Below are positions 37,977 to 51,370 of a stretch of 64,000 bases of DNA, piece after piece. The notes under the pieces were generated by a model, which was not told the origin of the DNA, made no database searches, and saw nothing but the letters and a program-made list of their open reading frames with translations. The translations under genes were made by a program, and so were the position numbers. How positions within the stretch are numbered: the stretch's first letter is position 1; the number at the start of each line of letters is the position of its first letter. The DNA comes from Tubiluchus corallicola. Taxonomy: Eukaryota; Priapulida; Priapulimorpha; Priapulimorphida; Tubiluchidae. Location: contig JAQGDQ010000243.1 in the NCBI GenBank assembly GCA_030141605.1, positions 273,001 to 337,000 on the forward strand, read 5' to 3'.

Positions 37977-38436
37977 CCCTTTCATACCCGTTGTATCCCG
38001 TGGGATACGAGAATATTTTCTGCCTTTAAAATTAATAAAATTTTAAAACTGAGAGTTATTTGATCTGTTAGTAGTTATTTTGATTTAAGCCAATAACAAC
38101 AGACTAAAAATGGTGATAAAATGGCAAACTAGAAAATCTACATAGTATAAAAAACTGCGCTAGGTACAGTACTTTAGAGATGACTTTGTACAGATCAGCA
38201 TAGCATGCATACTAAATGTCTTAAATACTTTAAAAAATTATCACCAGTTACAAAATGAAGCACATTTTACGCTTCCATTGAATCCCAATGTATCCCGTGG
38301 GATACAGACTATATTTAGCATGCGGGCACAGGTAGAAAAAAATAATTATTATGTGTAAACAAGATGGACATACTGAACAAAAGTACCAAGCCAAAAAATT
38401 TTTTCTTATTAAAAAAATAATTTGGGACTGAAAGGG
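37977..38436. mobile_element. piggyBac-type MITE
   Basis: 460 bp flanked by TTAA (37973-37976, 38437-38440). Termini CCCTTTCATACCCG and CCCTTTCAGTCCC (right end reversed) are the classical piggyBac CCCTTT type. Two internal GTATCCCGTGGGATAC palindromes lie near 37994 and 38291. No transposase. Confidence 0.88.
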
Positions 38437-38980
38437 TTAAGAATTAAGCTAATTTGGATTTTTGACCACTTAAGGAGTGAATCTCTTTCAATATTTAATC
38501 AAAGACGGACACACTTTTTCTGACAAAAATGAAAGATTTAATTATTTAACAAAGTCTAACTTGTATTTTACAGTTAATACAGAAAAACGACTAGCTCAAT
38601 AGTATTATGTACATTGTTGTACAGGTGATTAAATACACAAGCAATGGCACATACTACATGTGAATTACACATGCTCAGAGATACAGCTATTTCTTACCAT
38701 ACGTATCTCATTGTGTTAATCATGTGTTTATGAATCACAGCAGCACCTCTATGAAACGAACTGCAAGCTTTCAAAAGGCATTCACACAACCAAGAAAATT
38801 CTAAAGATCTCTTGATCACGGTGTTCCACTAAATTGGGGCTCGATATTCTGTCTCTTGCACAAAACATAGTCTTAACAATATAACTCTGAAAACTAAATT
38901 ATCTCCTAGCACAAAAATAGCATGATGTAGAAGCAATTTGCAGAATATGACCATAATGACATCCAGATCTTTTTTTCAGA

Positions 38981-41900
38981 TTAAGAAGTTGTTACATTAG
39001 CTAATAATTGCTGATCCAGAAGGTTTGGAACATCACTTGCAACATGCAAATACATGTCACTGTAATCGTCGTCATGAACAGTGACAAGATGATGTCTGAG
39101 ATTCACAAAAACACGCTGACAAATACTGCAGAAATGAGCCTTCCTCTCACTAGATGACAGCACTACTGCTGGATCTTCACCATGCTCGTTAACTAAATGG
39201 CCCTTAACAGAGGCTATTCCACTCAAGGATACTTTTAATTTACATTCAATGCATTCCAGGCGTTTGCTGTGAGCAGAGTGTGTGAATTCTTTACCCGAGG
39301 GACCAATCGTGCTTTTACAGAAATGATCGCAAAGACTTAACCACCCAGTAAATGCACCCGGTTTAGTCTTGCACAGCGAACAACGAAAACGATAAAATGA
39401 CCGTTCCATGTCTTTTGTGACCGTGCTTTCCATGCATTTTGCAACCGGCCGCAAATCAAGTAACGAAGAAGAAGCACGCAGCTGACTGTATGTGCAAGGA
39501 TGCTTACTGAAGGCTGCTACGGTGCTGGCTCTGTAAAGTAATGCAGGTGATACGCTGCTATTATGTCGTCTACCGTGTTGCTGAAATGCCAGAAAACTCT
39601 CTCTACCTACATCTTTTTCCATGGCAATGCCGCAGCGTGAACAGCAACCGTCCATCAACGCAGAATAATCACACTGCACGGTGTCAGTTTTCGAAGTTTC
39701 TAGCAGTTCAGAAAGACGTGACACATCTGCACTTTCTGTGCTCGTACCAAGACCAGGTATTGAAAAATACTGTCCTGAAAGCTTTAGGTAGACATCGCCT
39801 ACGTCAGTGCTTGTGCTAGTGCTACCCGGCTGTGAATGCGGTTTTGAAAGCTTACAATTTTCCTCAATGACAATGGAAGCGTCCAAACATGCACTACTAA
39901 AATTAGATTTATCGGCAACCGTACTCTCGTTCCTTTTCTGAGCAAGTGATTTTTCTAAAATCTTTTCAGCAGCTGTGCTGCTTGAATAATCACCCGACAC
40001 TAACACTGAACTACAATAATCAAGAAGCTGTAGAAGACCAAATATTTCGCAACCAGCCAACATATCCTTCACATTCTTTTCGGTTATTGTGGGAAACATT
40101 CCAAAGTACATGTACAGAAGCAAAGGTTCCAGAACTTCATGATTAAAACTACTTAACACAACATTTGTGTTCTCTAGTCTACGCTTGGATTGATTCTTTG
40201 GCTTAATTGCAGACAAAATCGTCTTTTTTCCAAAAGTTGTATCTTGCGCATAAGCGTACAATACAAGCGCATGAGTGTCGTAAAGCGCATTTCTGTCGCT
40301 ACGACATGCCAGCCTAAGATCGGCAAATATTCCCTTCACGTATATTTTAATTAGACACTGCTGTAGTTGCTTGGCACGAACTTCGAGCATGTCAAATTCA
40401 CAGGAAAATTCTGTCTTTTCCAGGATAGAGACAGTTCCCTTGATATGGTGACCATTGACAGTATTATCGTTCTCTATAAGACTTTCAACATCGCCACCCT
40501 CTTCATGGCAATCTTTTAAATCTATATAACTTAAAAGAGCCTCTCCCAACTCCAGACATTCGTTATTCTTAGCGAAAATGTTCAAATCGTGGAACGTTAT
40601 TGGGGTGACAAGCAACTTTCCAGTATAGAGATAGTTAATGATGACATCAGCAACGCTTGGACTTTCACAGAACTTCACATTGTTTCTACCGTACTTGTGA
40701 AGATTCAGGTTTATCATCATCTGAGGACTTCCGGACGCGATAACAATGCGGTGGACTTTGTGGATCCAGCGATCCTGCGTTTCAATGACCATGTCGATGA
40801 GCAAATGGTGCGTTCGCAGTTCTTCAAAGGAAGAAAGCAGTCGCTTTGCGTGCTCGACGTCAGAAACTTTCTGTATTGCACAAGGATCGGAATTTTTTGT
40901 GGTTTTAGCTTGTTTTGGGTAGAACACTTGCAAATCTGCCAGTGTCAGAGAAGTTGATGAAGTCCGTACATTAAAATCTCCCGTATCTAAAACAAAACCA
41001 CAAATATATGCAAGTAAATAATTAAAAGACCATTAGTGCAAATGTGCTGTTTTTTGTGCGTACGTTTCATCATAAATTGTATCACCATACAACAAATGTA
41101 TGATAGACATAAATACTACTAATATGAAATAGTAACATGAAAAAATGTGTGTTTGGCTGCCTGCTTTAATTTCGTGCTTGCAGACATGAAATTAATCAAA
41201 GCAAACAAACGCATAGATTCTGCCAACTTTGCTTAATGATAAAATAAACATTTGCAAGGACAAAACAAAGTAATACACAAGAAAATTGAAGCTTCAATTG
41301 TACACTCTATAAAACTATAAAACAAATATGCTGCTTTATTTACTTGTCAAATCTTAATAATCACATTGAAACAGTTTAATGAAAGTTAAATAAAGTGAAG
41401 TTAATGTGCAATACTATGCAACATTAATAAATAAATAAATAAATAATAAAATATGCAACACTGAGATTCCCGACTCCTTCTTAAATGTGAATTCCAAAAA
41501 CTGTTACTACCTTCGGTGCTGCCTTCAGTAACAGCAGAATCGTCATCATCAGCATCATCATCATCGTCCGGTGTTTCAATTCTTTCAACAGAATCTAGAT
41601 AAGCATAAAAATCAGTTTTGTTAATACAAAATACCATGACATCCGTCAACAAGGCGGTTCTAAATGGAAAACAAGAACTTTAGTTGCCTCAGTTTATCCA
41701 ACTGACTTCATTGCCAAAATTTTGTAAAATTTTAAAATGCAACGCATAATTTTGTAACTCAGCAAATAAGAAATGCAACTATAGAATAAAATATGTTAAA
41801 CAAGAGCTTTGATTAGTTATGTTTTCCAAAAGCCGTGCACGTTGAAATACAAGAACTGAAATACTGAAGTACAAGCAAGATCAATGAAAGAAACATTACA

Positions 41901-44900
41901 ATCAAAACAAAAATTGCAGTTAATACCGGAAGATGGCTCCACCTGAACAGTGTCCTGTTTTGTCCTTTTTCCGACATTTCTGGGTTTTCCCTAGAAACAT
42001 ATTATAGGTAAATCAAAATATCGTCATCAGAAAAAATAAATTAATTAATCAAAAATGAATAATAACCATTAATAACAAACTATACCTCTGTATCAGTCTT
42101 CCGCTTTGCAGTAAACCTTTGCTTTGTAGCTGTTTGTTCTGTGGTGTCATCTATTGGCTGCAAAGTCAATTTAATTTTTACCAGATAATTTGTACCAGTA
42201 TCATCTTCTGACGAAGAAGCTGAAAAACAACAATAATCACTGTATGAAACCAAGTAGAAACTATATTTATGCAAGCTAGTCTACACCTTCATCATGTTTG
42301 ATTTCAAAAGTAGTACTGTAATACTTTAGTACTACAGGACTGTACTTTGATTCTTTAGTACTGTGATACACAACACAAAAGACTTTACATGCAAAAAAGG
42401 AATGCATACATGTATCATAATTCCATTGTTGCTACAACGTCAATATTTAGTGGGTTTACTTATAGTCTTAACAATTGCATAAACTTAAAGCTGCAATTTA
42501 TTATTCAGTTTAGGGATTACATTTTGTGAAATTACTTACTTATAACGAACGAATGAACTTTAATAAGATCTATACAATAAAAATTACTCAGCTTAAATAT
42601 AAGCTAAATGACCAAAATACTAATCCTTAAATCAATTAACTCCCGTCCCAGTTTAGAAATATTTGTACCTACACACTCTTCAGAAATTATAGTTTACAAA
42701 ATTTTACTGTTGTTGCTATACTGAAAGTATAGGTATTAAATGTTATTTCTACAAAATTTATGCTGCACAAAATCCTAAATAGTTTCTACACCGACAATTT
42801 AGATTCTGCAAACTGGATTTTAATTCAGATTAAAAACTAATTTTTATTGCCCAGTTTTTAAACTGTTTGTAAAATCTAAAAAGTGCAATAACTACTTCCA
42901 AATTTGCACATTCTAGCACATCTCCATTTTAGTTTTGCTGGACTAATTCTATTTTAGAACTTCAGTACCTAAATGAAGAGCCTAAGTTACTAAATAGATC
43001 TTTTAGTCTCACACAAGATTAGGAGACATACATAATGCGAAAAATGCTAAGATTACGCCAGATTGTGAGATTACTTACTAATGTCTTCAACAACAACACA
43101 AGAAAAGTACGCAGGTGGGACAGTGGGAACACTGCACTTATACTTTTCGCAAGCTGATGTCACCTCTTCTACCACCTGTGACACACCCAATGCTTTTCCA
43201 ACACGCAATAACTCTGTGATGTACGATTCATTCTTGCAGTGATCGTTGGTCAGCGACATCTCTGCTGAATAAACAAACAACACAATCTGCTTAATGATGT
43301 CTGCATCAACGTCCTCTATCATTATAGTCTTGATATTAGGAGTACCGACAAGAGCCACCTTCAAGCGTTCGTCAAAAGCCGCTGCAAGTGCCACTTTATG
43401 AACTAGAAACTTCGGCTCCATTTCGTGGTTGAACAACGTAAGGTCGCTATAATATGATCCTTTTAATAAAAAACTAAGCCCGCTAATGATTTTTTCTGAT
43501 CGCACCACACGAGCGTCGAACCTACATATGATTGGATCTTGTTCGATTAAGGTCAGTTTTCCTACCCTCTGCTCAGAAAGATCCATCATTTCTTTAAAAC
43601 TAGCAGCAAATTCAGCAGACTTAACTCCATTCTTTTCTTTCGCAAACAAAATACGTCGAAATATCTCAATGATTTGCTGGAATTCTTCAATCTGAAAGGA
43701 ATGAATAACTTGGTTAAACAAGCCGCTTTTGACGACGATTTCATCCATGTCGACCATGCCGGTGTATACAAACTGACACATGGTGTACAGCACTGGTGTC
43801 ATACAAGTGAATACAAATGTACTCGTTGTAGCATTTCTCATCAGGTGTGCTCTATTGTAGTGGCTAGTGGATGCCCAGACGGTTTTATGCATGGTGACGC
43901 CTTGCATACCACCGCCTTTCCCCATGAGTATAATATCGACTAGTTCTGACTTCAGCCTCATGTCTTCAAGTCGCTCGAGGAGGTGCAAAACATATTGTAA
44001 ACCGTGTTTTGACAATTTTCCAGTACCCGCAATGCCTAAGAAAAAACACACAATAACATTTAGTAAATGTTCAGCACTAAAAGATGGAGTGACTATATTA
44101 TATTATTCTAGTCAGTGTTTGTGTAACCGCCAGAGCCTGAAAATGAACATTTTGAAACAGTTCTTAGCGGCCAATAAAACACGCTGCCAAAGTCAGTCTT
44201 AGTGTTAATTTCAGCATAAGTGCAAAAAGACGAGAAAACATTAAAAATGAAGTTTTTCCTCGACATGTCTGAGCGAAAGTAGAACATTTTATGTTACAAT
44301 ATTTCAAAACTATCCAAGTAAAAAGTTCCAAGTTTTAAATGAGGTGTTCAACTGCCTAATCAAATAAAGAAGTTTCAGGAGGTTTCTTCCTTACCTAATC
44401 CATTACATCTAACCAACAAAAATTAGACGTGTCAAAAAAATTATATTATTTTACACTATTTTTTCCAGGAAACCAATAAGAGGCAGTCTATTAAAATCCA
44501 TCATGTGCTTTAATATCTTTTTAGTGGCAGCTGGCTCAGTATAAACACTCAAAAATAATGTGCTCTTAATTTTTTACTTAGATAATAAATTTCTAATGTT
44601 ACTACACAACAAATGTCTGTGAGCATTTCCTACCTTTAGCAGAAGACACCTGTTGAGACTTCGAATCGTCCATCGTAACCAGTGGCTGTGAGGGACCGAC
44701 TCTTGGAGCCCAACTCCTTTCCGGAGCTTTCACAGACATTACACTGCTAGGACGTTTGCTGGAATTCTGCCGTCCTTGTGCAGCTGCATCTAAAATTGAA
44801 GCATAAAGAAAAGAAAATCAACTGTCTCTACCAACAATTCAAAATATTGACACAACTGAATTCAAGATAGTTTTACGGTTTTAAAGTATTGTTTCGTGGA

Positions 44901-47366
44901 TGACTAAGATGTTAGATAAGCAAATAACAACAAATGACTTTTACTTTATGTAACAGGCTATGCTCCTATCCTGGTTTAAACATTCAAACAGAAGAGCATG
45001 TTATCTGGTTTTGTCCACTTAGGAATCACCTTCGTGAAGATAACACTGAACTGAACTTCAACGATCTGCATGAATTTTTCAATGGAAACCCAATGTCATA
45101 TTGTGTATTTGTAAATAACTCTTTAGCGATTTTTGGACAGTAATGATCATGTTATGTGATCAAAAATGTTTATCGTGAATTTGTAAATAACCTTTGAGCT
45201 GTTTTTGGACAGTAATGATCATGTTAGGCGATAATAAGTGTGTAGTGAGAATTTGTAAATAATTCTTCAGTTATTTTTTGACAGTAATGATCATGTTATA
45301 TGATCAAAAGTCCTTTTTTTGTAGTGATCTATGGACTGAACCAAAATATCATGTTCGACTATCTCTTAATCAGTCAATAAACACACATATCTAGATATAA
45401 CTATTTCTACTCAGTAAGTTCAATGAACTTTTGACATATATGGTAAGGTAAAAAAACAACATTAACACACAAAACTAAATTTGCAGCCAGCATTACAGTG
45501 AGATTATTTGTTTGAATTGCAAACAACAATTTAGATGATCTTCTACTTGCTAACTATTCAAACACTCGATCTTTCTAGAGATGCTGGGTGTTCAGAAGCT
45601 CCTTTAAAACTTATTATTGGGGGCAGGATAACAAACTGCTGACACTTAAGCTGTACCTGCTGCTTCAATTTATTTGGTAAGAAAAACTACATCGAACTCA
45701 GGGAGGGCCTGCTACGTTATTTCAGCACTGATCCAGGGATGAGAATGACAAATTGCAAAAAACTCTGAAACAGGCTGGGGGTTTTGGGGCCACCTAGGCC
45801 CCTAATGGGGTTGAGGGGCAACGTCCCCATGGGGGTTCAAGGGGGCGAAGCAACAAATAGCTATTTTGTGACCATAGAGAGCCTCTAAGTGGACTTAAAA
45901 TATCAGTTACCTTGTTTCATGCATAATTTAAAATACCCAACTATCAAGGATACATGATACCTAATTGTCTCAAAAATGCCAAGTACTGGCTGCTACTATG
46001 CAAAAGTATATAAAAACTGTCTGCAATTGACTCAAATAACTCCGCACAATCGATTCTATATTTTTATACATAGAGATATACACGTGGTTATACTGATGTA
46101 CATGATGCAAACAAAGTGACAGCCTGCCACCTAGCGGTCAGCTTGTGAAATAATGTACTGGGTCCGTAAAAATTTTCTCAACGAATTCACACGATTTACA
46201 AAAATGGCACTACTGGTCTTCCAAAAACTCGGAATTCCGAAAATTCTCATCCCTGCTGATCTCTAATTTTTATACTTTCAATATGAAAGATTCGGGCAAT
46301 GTGTTTCTACTAAAGGCCAGAATTCTGCTGATCGCTTGTGAAGAAAAACCAGATTCATCTGAATTAAAAAATCAAAAAATCAAAGATCTCATTCAGAATC
46401 TAGTCTGACAAATTTTATACACTGACTGATGTTCCTGCAATAACAAAAATCAATCCTACCTAGATCACATTTGATCTTTGATAACAGCTTTTCGACTTTT
46501 TTTAATCCAAAAGTTTCGGCAGTTTTTACTAGATTGTTTATGACTTCTTGTTGATTATCATTGTTCTTGAAGCCTATTTTCAGTTGACCAGTATAGATGA
46601 AATCTAAAATGGTGACAACAGCATGGCGGGTCACTGGTTCCGAAAACTTCAGTATTTGTATATTTGGACTTTTCAAAATTAAGCAGCTGAGCTTTTCACA
46701 AATGGCAGCAAGCAGCACACGGTGAGAACAAACAAAATCTCCACCAGGCGCAAAAAATTTTATATCAAAAACAGCGGAACCGTCAGAGGACTGTTTTGTA
46801 TTAGTAGTCAAGGAGAAAAGCTCCTTCATTACAGAAATCATGTTCCGTATTCGTTGGTCCCGCATGTCAAAACTACATGAAAATGGGACGCGACTGATGA
46901 CCTCCACAAGAGCACTGAGGTCCTTCTCACTATTTCCACAAACACTGAATTTGTCTTTTTTCAATGAAGGCGAACCTAAGATACTGCTATAAACTTGATA
47001 AGCCTGTCTGATTTCAGGTAAAGGAAATTCGTCGTATGCTTCCAAAACCTTTGCTAATTCACTGGCTTCAGGCTCAATAAGCACCAACACACCGGTATAC
47101 AAATAAGATCTCAGTGATTTTAGAAACACCTGCCCGAGGTTTTCTCCGGTTATGTTGAACTCAAACGACTGTCCATTAAATGCTTTTGTCGCAAGAGGCA
47201 GATTTCCGGTAGCCAAGACCACACGGTGAATTTTTTCCACACAACCATCGGGAGTTCTGATCTCACCATCCAGCAGCTGACCATGCAACATAAAATTGCG
47301 CAAATTTTTCAAGAGGTCCACAAAGTGTGGTGATTCCTTCGGCATGAGAGGTTTATCTGAGGCCAT
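38981..47366 (-). CDS. Multi-BTB zinc-finger protein: three tandem double-BTB modules, seven coding exons
   Basis: Exons on the minus strand: 46460-47366, 44634-44789, 43079-44035, 42086-42219, 41927-41990, 41511-41594 and 38981-40986. All introns are GT..AG and every codon phase joins (1,1,1,0,1,1), giving 1435 aa and a TAA stop. Each large exon encodes a pair of BTB/POZ-like domains: about residues 14-125 and 165-300, 365-490 and 520-660, 813-925 and 960-1095. The second BTB of each pair is preceded by a shared motif: CSFDMRDQR, CRFDARVVR and CEFDMLEVR. Between modules are Ser/Lys-rich linkers and an acidic Asp run. The C-terminus (about 1230-1406) has C2H2-like fingers such as CIECK with HLVNEH, and CSIC with HLVTVH. 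BTB domains mediate dimerisation and cullin-3 or corepressor binding; this protein's role is unknown. The start at 47366 (MASDKP) is chosen over an upstream in-frame ATG at 47459 because its GAAATGG context is good. I know no family with this layout. Confidence 0.85.
44934..45390 (+). mobile_element. Non-LTR retrotransposon 3' end (LINE family B), in BTB-gene intron
   Basis: The final frame of the element protein (44934-45143) includes EEHVIWFCPLRNHLR, the C-terminal Cys-His region common after LINE reverse transcriptases. Its 3' UTR has three units with AGTAATGATCATGTTA, each also holding an inverted TGATCA pair or its relic. It is antisense to the BTB gene and homologous to 8751-9161. Confidence 0.75.
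45734..46255. mobile_element. MITE with 6-bp TSD, copy 4, in BTB-gene intron 1
   Basis: 522 bp, CAGGGATGAGAATGAC to ATTCTCATCCCTG, TSD CTGATC (45728-45733, 46256-46261). Same orientation and body as copy 1. Confidence 0.9.
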
Positions 47367-47550
47367 TTCAATATTCGAAGTCAAGATATTGTAAAAATAA
47401 ATAAAACTCCGAGGATGGTACTCATAGTAGCTGCAAGCAGGCAACCAATTACTGTTCATATATACTTTGTCAGCATGACCAATGTTAATTAGTTTGTTCC
47501 TTGTTTACCTGAAAACATAAAAACAAAAAATGTAACAGATAAAAATATTT

Positions 47551-47638
47551 CATAATCAACTGTCAACTAATGATACTTTACAAAGACCTAATTTCATAAT
47601 CAACTGTCAACTAATGATACTTTACAAAGACCTAATTT
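47551..47638. repeat. Perfect 44-bp tandem duplication near the BTB gene 5' end
   Basis: CATAATCAACTGTCAACTAA and the following 24 bases are repeated without change, period 44. It lies about 190 bp upstream of the chosen start codon of the BTB gene. Confidence 0.92.
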
Positions 47639-47639
47639 A

Positions 47640-48599
47640 TGCAAACATAAATTACACATACATTCTATATAAATTGATCGATAACATAATTAAAATTTAA
47701 TAGCAATAACAGCAAAATTTTGTAAACTATTTGACTGGTTTCAAGATGTAACCTAATATAAAATTTCAAGATTTTCATACTGTTTCGAATTTTAATGCCA
47801 ATATTATTTTGAAAGCAGTTAATAAGCCCACTGAAAATAAATCATTGTCTTCCACTTACCCACGATTTTTGTAAGCTACATTAGTAGATATTAACTTCGC
47901 TGTCTGGAGAAGAGAACTATACATAATAATTAGCTAACCAATCATTGAAGGTCAAGTTTGAAACTCAGATATGGCATGGGAGAACTTGCAAACTAGCTAG
48001 CATTCTGAACAATTATTGCTTCAGCAGAAATCAGGAGTATGCAAGAAGGGAGTATCTGCACAATTGGACTAAATTTCCTTAATTGTCTCTCAAGAACCAC
48101 AGTTTCAGTCAACGGTTACCTTTAAACACTACTTGATAAACTCTTACTGATAATTCCTAATTAATGGAGTGCCAAATTATATCAGCGCTGTAGAGTCGAA
48201 TTTTACATTACACTAAAACCATATCGTGCTCCAAGAGGAGGAAGTCGAGCGCAACTTGACAAAGCTGAGACGGCCAAGCTCAACTAATGTACCGATACGT
48301 TAATAAACATAGTTGCACAGTTAACGTGCTCGCAGCTGTATATCCTGTTTTTACTATGCACAAAACAAACAATATTTAACAAGCTGGATGAAGATCAATT
48401 AAATTACACTGTAAACGAAAAGTCACAAATTGCATTAAATGGATTCAGAATCTAAAACTCCCCAATCACATACCAATTTACACAAAAACATGTTTATTGA
48501 AATTACCGCCAGAGTGCGCACCTAACCGACAATAGTACGGTAACGCTAAACTGCCAAACTGTTTCGAGGATATTATGCACCATGGGCTGATGATGAAAC
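47640..48599. other. Intergenic / upstream of BTB gene
   Basis: No gene or repeat recognised. It may include a 5' UTR exon of the BTB gene. Confidence 0.4.
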
Positions 48600-48712
48600 G
48601 GAATGATGCTGACAAGCCTCTGGCATAGCAGTGTCTAGTTTTTTTTTGCTAGATTACTGCTGTGTTTACCTGTCTTAAGGGCGGATTTCTTTTATTTTAG
48701 AATTCTGCATGT
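48600..48712 (-). repeat. Inverted copy of the ACP5-intron dispersed repeat
   Basis: The reverse complement matches about 5354-5470, including AGAATTCTAAAATAAAAG, GACAGGTAAA and the run of A before CTAGACACTGCTA. Confidence 0.75.
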
Positions 48713-48949
48713 GGAAGTCCCTATCTAGACGTTTACACTCTATTGCTATTACTTTATCTTTCAAAGTCAAAGGAACCTAGAGTTGAACTCGGTACGGTCC
48801 CGTCTTAGTACGGCATCAATTACTATTATTAATTTTTCCCATTAGTATTTTTAATTATAATACTACTATCTATAGTAATGCATTATTTGATTTTCTGTGT
48901 GAATATCAGAACACTAAATTTAAGAAACATTAAAACGAACAATAACATG

Positions 48950-49300
48950 GAAAGAATTCCATTGCTAAGCAAGCAATACAACTTTGGAATTCATTACCGA
49001 TATCACTAAAACACAGCAGCTCTTTATCAATATTCAAGTCTAAATTAAAAAAACATTTAATGACTCGTTTTGAATATCCGACATACGAACACGATGATAC
49101 TTACTCAAATCATAATTTCATTTTTCCTAGACCTTACTAAACTAGTTTATATTTTATTTTTGAATTTCTAGTTGCAGTTATAGTTTAGCTTGCACCAGGC
49201 GCATTTGCCCAGAACAGTGTATGTTTTTTATATGAACTAACACTGATTGTCTGTCTTTTAATATGATGGTCAATGTTTTTAAAATGGCAAATAAAGATTT

Positions 49301-49334
<34 letters not shown>
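48950..49334 (+). mobile_element. Non-LTR retrotransposon 3' end with (ACT)n tail
   Basis: One frame reads IAKQAIQLWNSLPISLK, then a Lys-rich segment, and stops at 49140. The WNSLP motif marks the C-terminus of CR1/L2/Jockey-type reverse transcriptases. A 3' UTR with CAAATAAAG and (ACT)11 follows. The frame is broken further upstream, so only the tail survives. Confidence 0.82.
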
Positions 49335-49335
<1 letters not shown>

Positions 49336-51370
49336 ACTGTGACTGCAACACAGGGACCTGATTCACATAACGCGCTAGTTAATACCTTTAGTGAAGAACT
49401 AGAATGATCCTGGCTCCAGGTCTTTGTCCAGGTCCGTGATTACAGTGTCCTAAAATATGAAGAAGTTATCCAAAAATTGGCTTACAAAATAGATAAAGAA
49501 TTACCACATTGAATCAAGTCAACTAACAGGAGTATCTTCATTTGTAGAGGAAATGAATCTAAATGCCGACTTATTTAGCTCAAGTAATCAACAGTACAGT
49601 CCTTAATACTAACTTCAGCAAATATGATGTTTTGCAGACTTTTTATTTTCTTCATAATTATTTAATAATGCACATATAGCGTTTACCCATTTTGTTTAGT
49701 TTTAGGCTCAAACACGTTGGCTTATCAACTTCTTTCTGACTCGTTAAACTACAGGCGATAGGCCACAGTGTGCTGAGTGTCGCCTAACTATCGTAAAACG
49801 CTGCCGCTGGCGACGGCGTGATAGGCTCATGTTGCTAAGCTGTTCAATACCACGTTTAGTGAACCGTAAAAGTTACATGAATGGTTAATGTAAAATACTA
49901 AAACTAAAAGTTATATCTTATCTTACTGAACGTACTATGCGCTTGTAGCCACCAATTTGAACAGTAATTTATTGCATGACGTAAAATAGTAAGCTTTTAT
50001 ATGATTATGAATAATATTGTAATGAATAATTTACTATCATGTTAGCGATGTATGAATGACCGGAAAGTGTCTGTTTTTTGCAATCACAAATACAAAACTG
50101 CTTAATTACATTGATGCAATTTGATACAATTTGTGTTTGTACTTGATGTTTCTGTAGCTGTCACTTAACAATTTAAGTATCACTATTTACTGATTCTTTT
50201 AACGAGCCACCACATTTTTCCAGTGTATTATATCAACGTTGCTCAGAAGTCAGAACCCGTCAAATGATCGATTCTACATTTTAGAAATAACTGACCCAAC
50301 ACTGGTAGTATCACATAGTAACTATTATAAAGTCAGAAATTAACACAGGTACGTGACTTATATAGTTACTTCCTCACAAATAATTCGATATTGTAAACAT
50401 TGTATAGTTAATGCACTTGCACATGCACATTGTGGAGAGACTTTATGCAATTGTTCAGTTAATCCACGTTAATTAAATAAAGTTTATATGATTTTCAGCC
50501 TCGTAACGTTACATCGACGAATTGTTTTTTGTTTGACGACTTGGTAGAGAGAGAGCGAGTACACCAATGTGGCTCATTTCAAATCATAGTGTAGCCTTTT
50601 ATAGGCAACGCAACAGATGCATTATAATTTGACATTAAATGTCTTGTCCCAATTGGGAGCTTAACTTATTTGATAAGAGACGACCATTTTGGCAATACTT
50701 GATCAGCGTTAAATAACTGTTACATCTTTTTTGGTGGAATATGTTCCTTTCTCGATAGCGTTGTAACAGGTTTGATATTATAACGATGTTCGCGCGTACG
50801 TGCCGATAATCATGTTACTTATTTTGTATCCTTAAATAATTAGCAAAGGCCCCGCAAAAAAATTGCGTATAAATACACTAATAATCAATAATGCGCGAAC
50901 ATTCTACCTAGTGTTTGTTTATCTAACGCAAAGCCAGCAGCTGCAGCAGCTTTTACTGAATTAAAGTTATAAGCAATAATGTATGACGTCACAACAATGG
51001 CTTTGCGTCAGCAGTTTTCCAAGCGAAAATTGCCGAAAATAGAACATCTAATTAACTCGTCGGCACACCTCTTGGTGGACCTGTGCTAACATATAGCCCT
51101 CATCATCGTATAGCCCTGTTCTTCCTCTTTCTAAAGAGCCGTATATCTCCTTTTTAGAGTCCCACCAGGTGCCGTTAGAACGTTTTTTCGCATGCTGTTT
51201 GGTCAAAATTTCGAAAAAAATCACTGATAATATTTATTATTTTAGTGGTAAAGTACGTTATAATTGCTGTGGAATGTGTAAAAGTTAAATAACAGTTATA
51301 TTATATGAAAATATAATGGTAAATAACCAAATTTAATATTAAATATATTTTGTTATTTTGTTTTTAATAA
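49335..51370. other. Intergenic, one dispersed repeat
   Basis: No gene seen. A segment at about 51010-51205 resembles the inverse of 12005-12185 (shared CTCTTTAGAAAGAG core). No upstream lectin exon could be found for the CTLD at 51371. Confidence 0.45.

Noticed and set aside
39541-40957. Plus-strand ORFs opposite the BTB gene
   Set aside because: Shadows of the long minus-strand exon; no similarity to known proteins.
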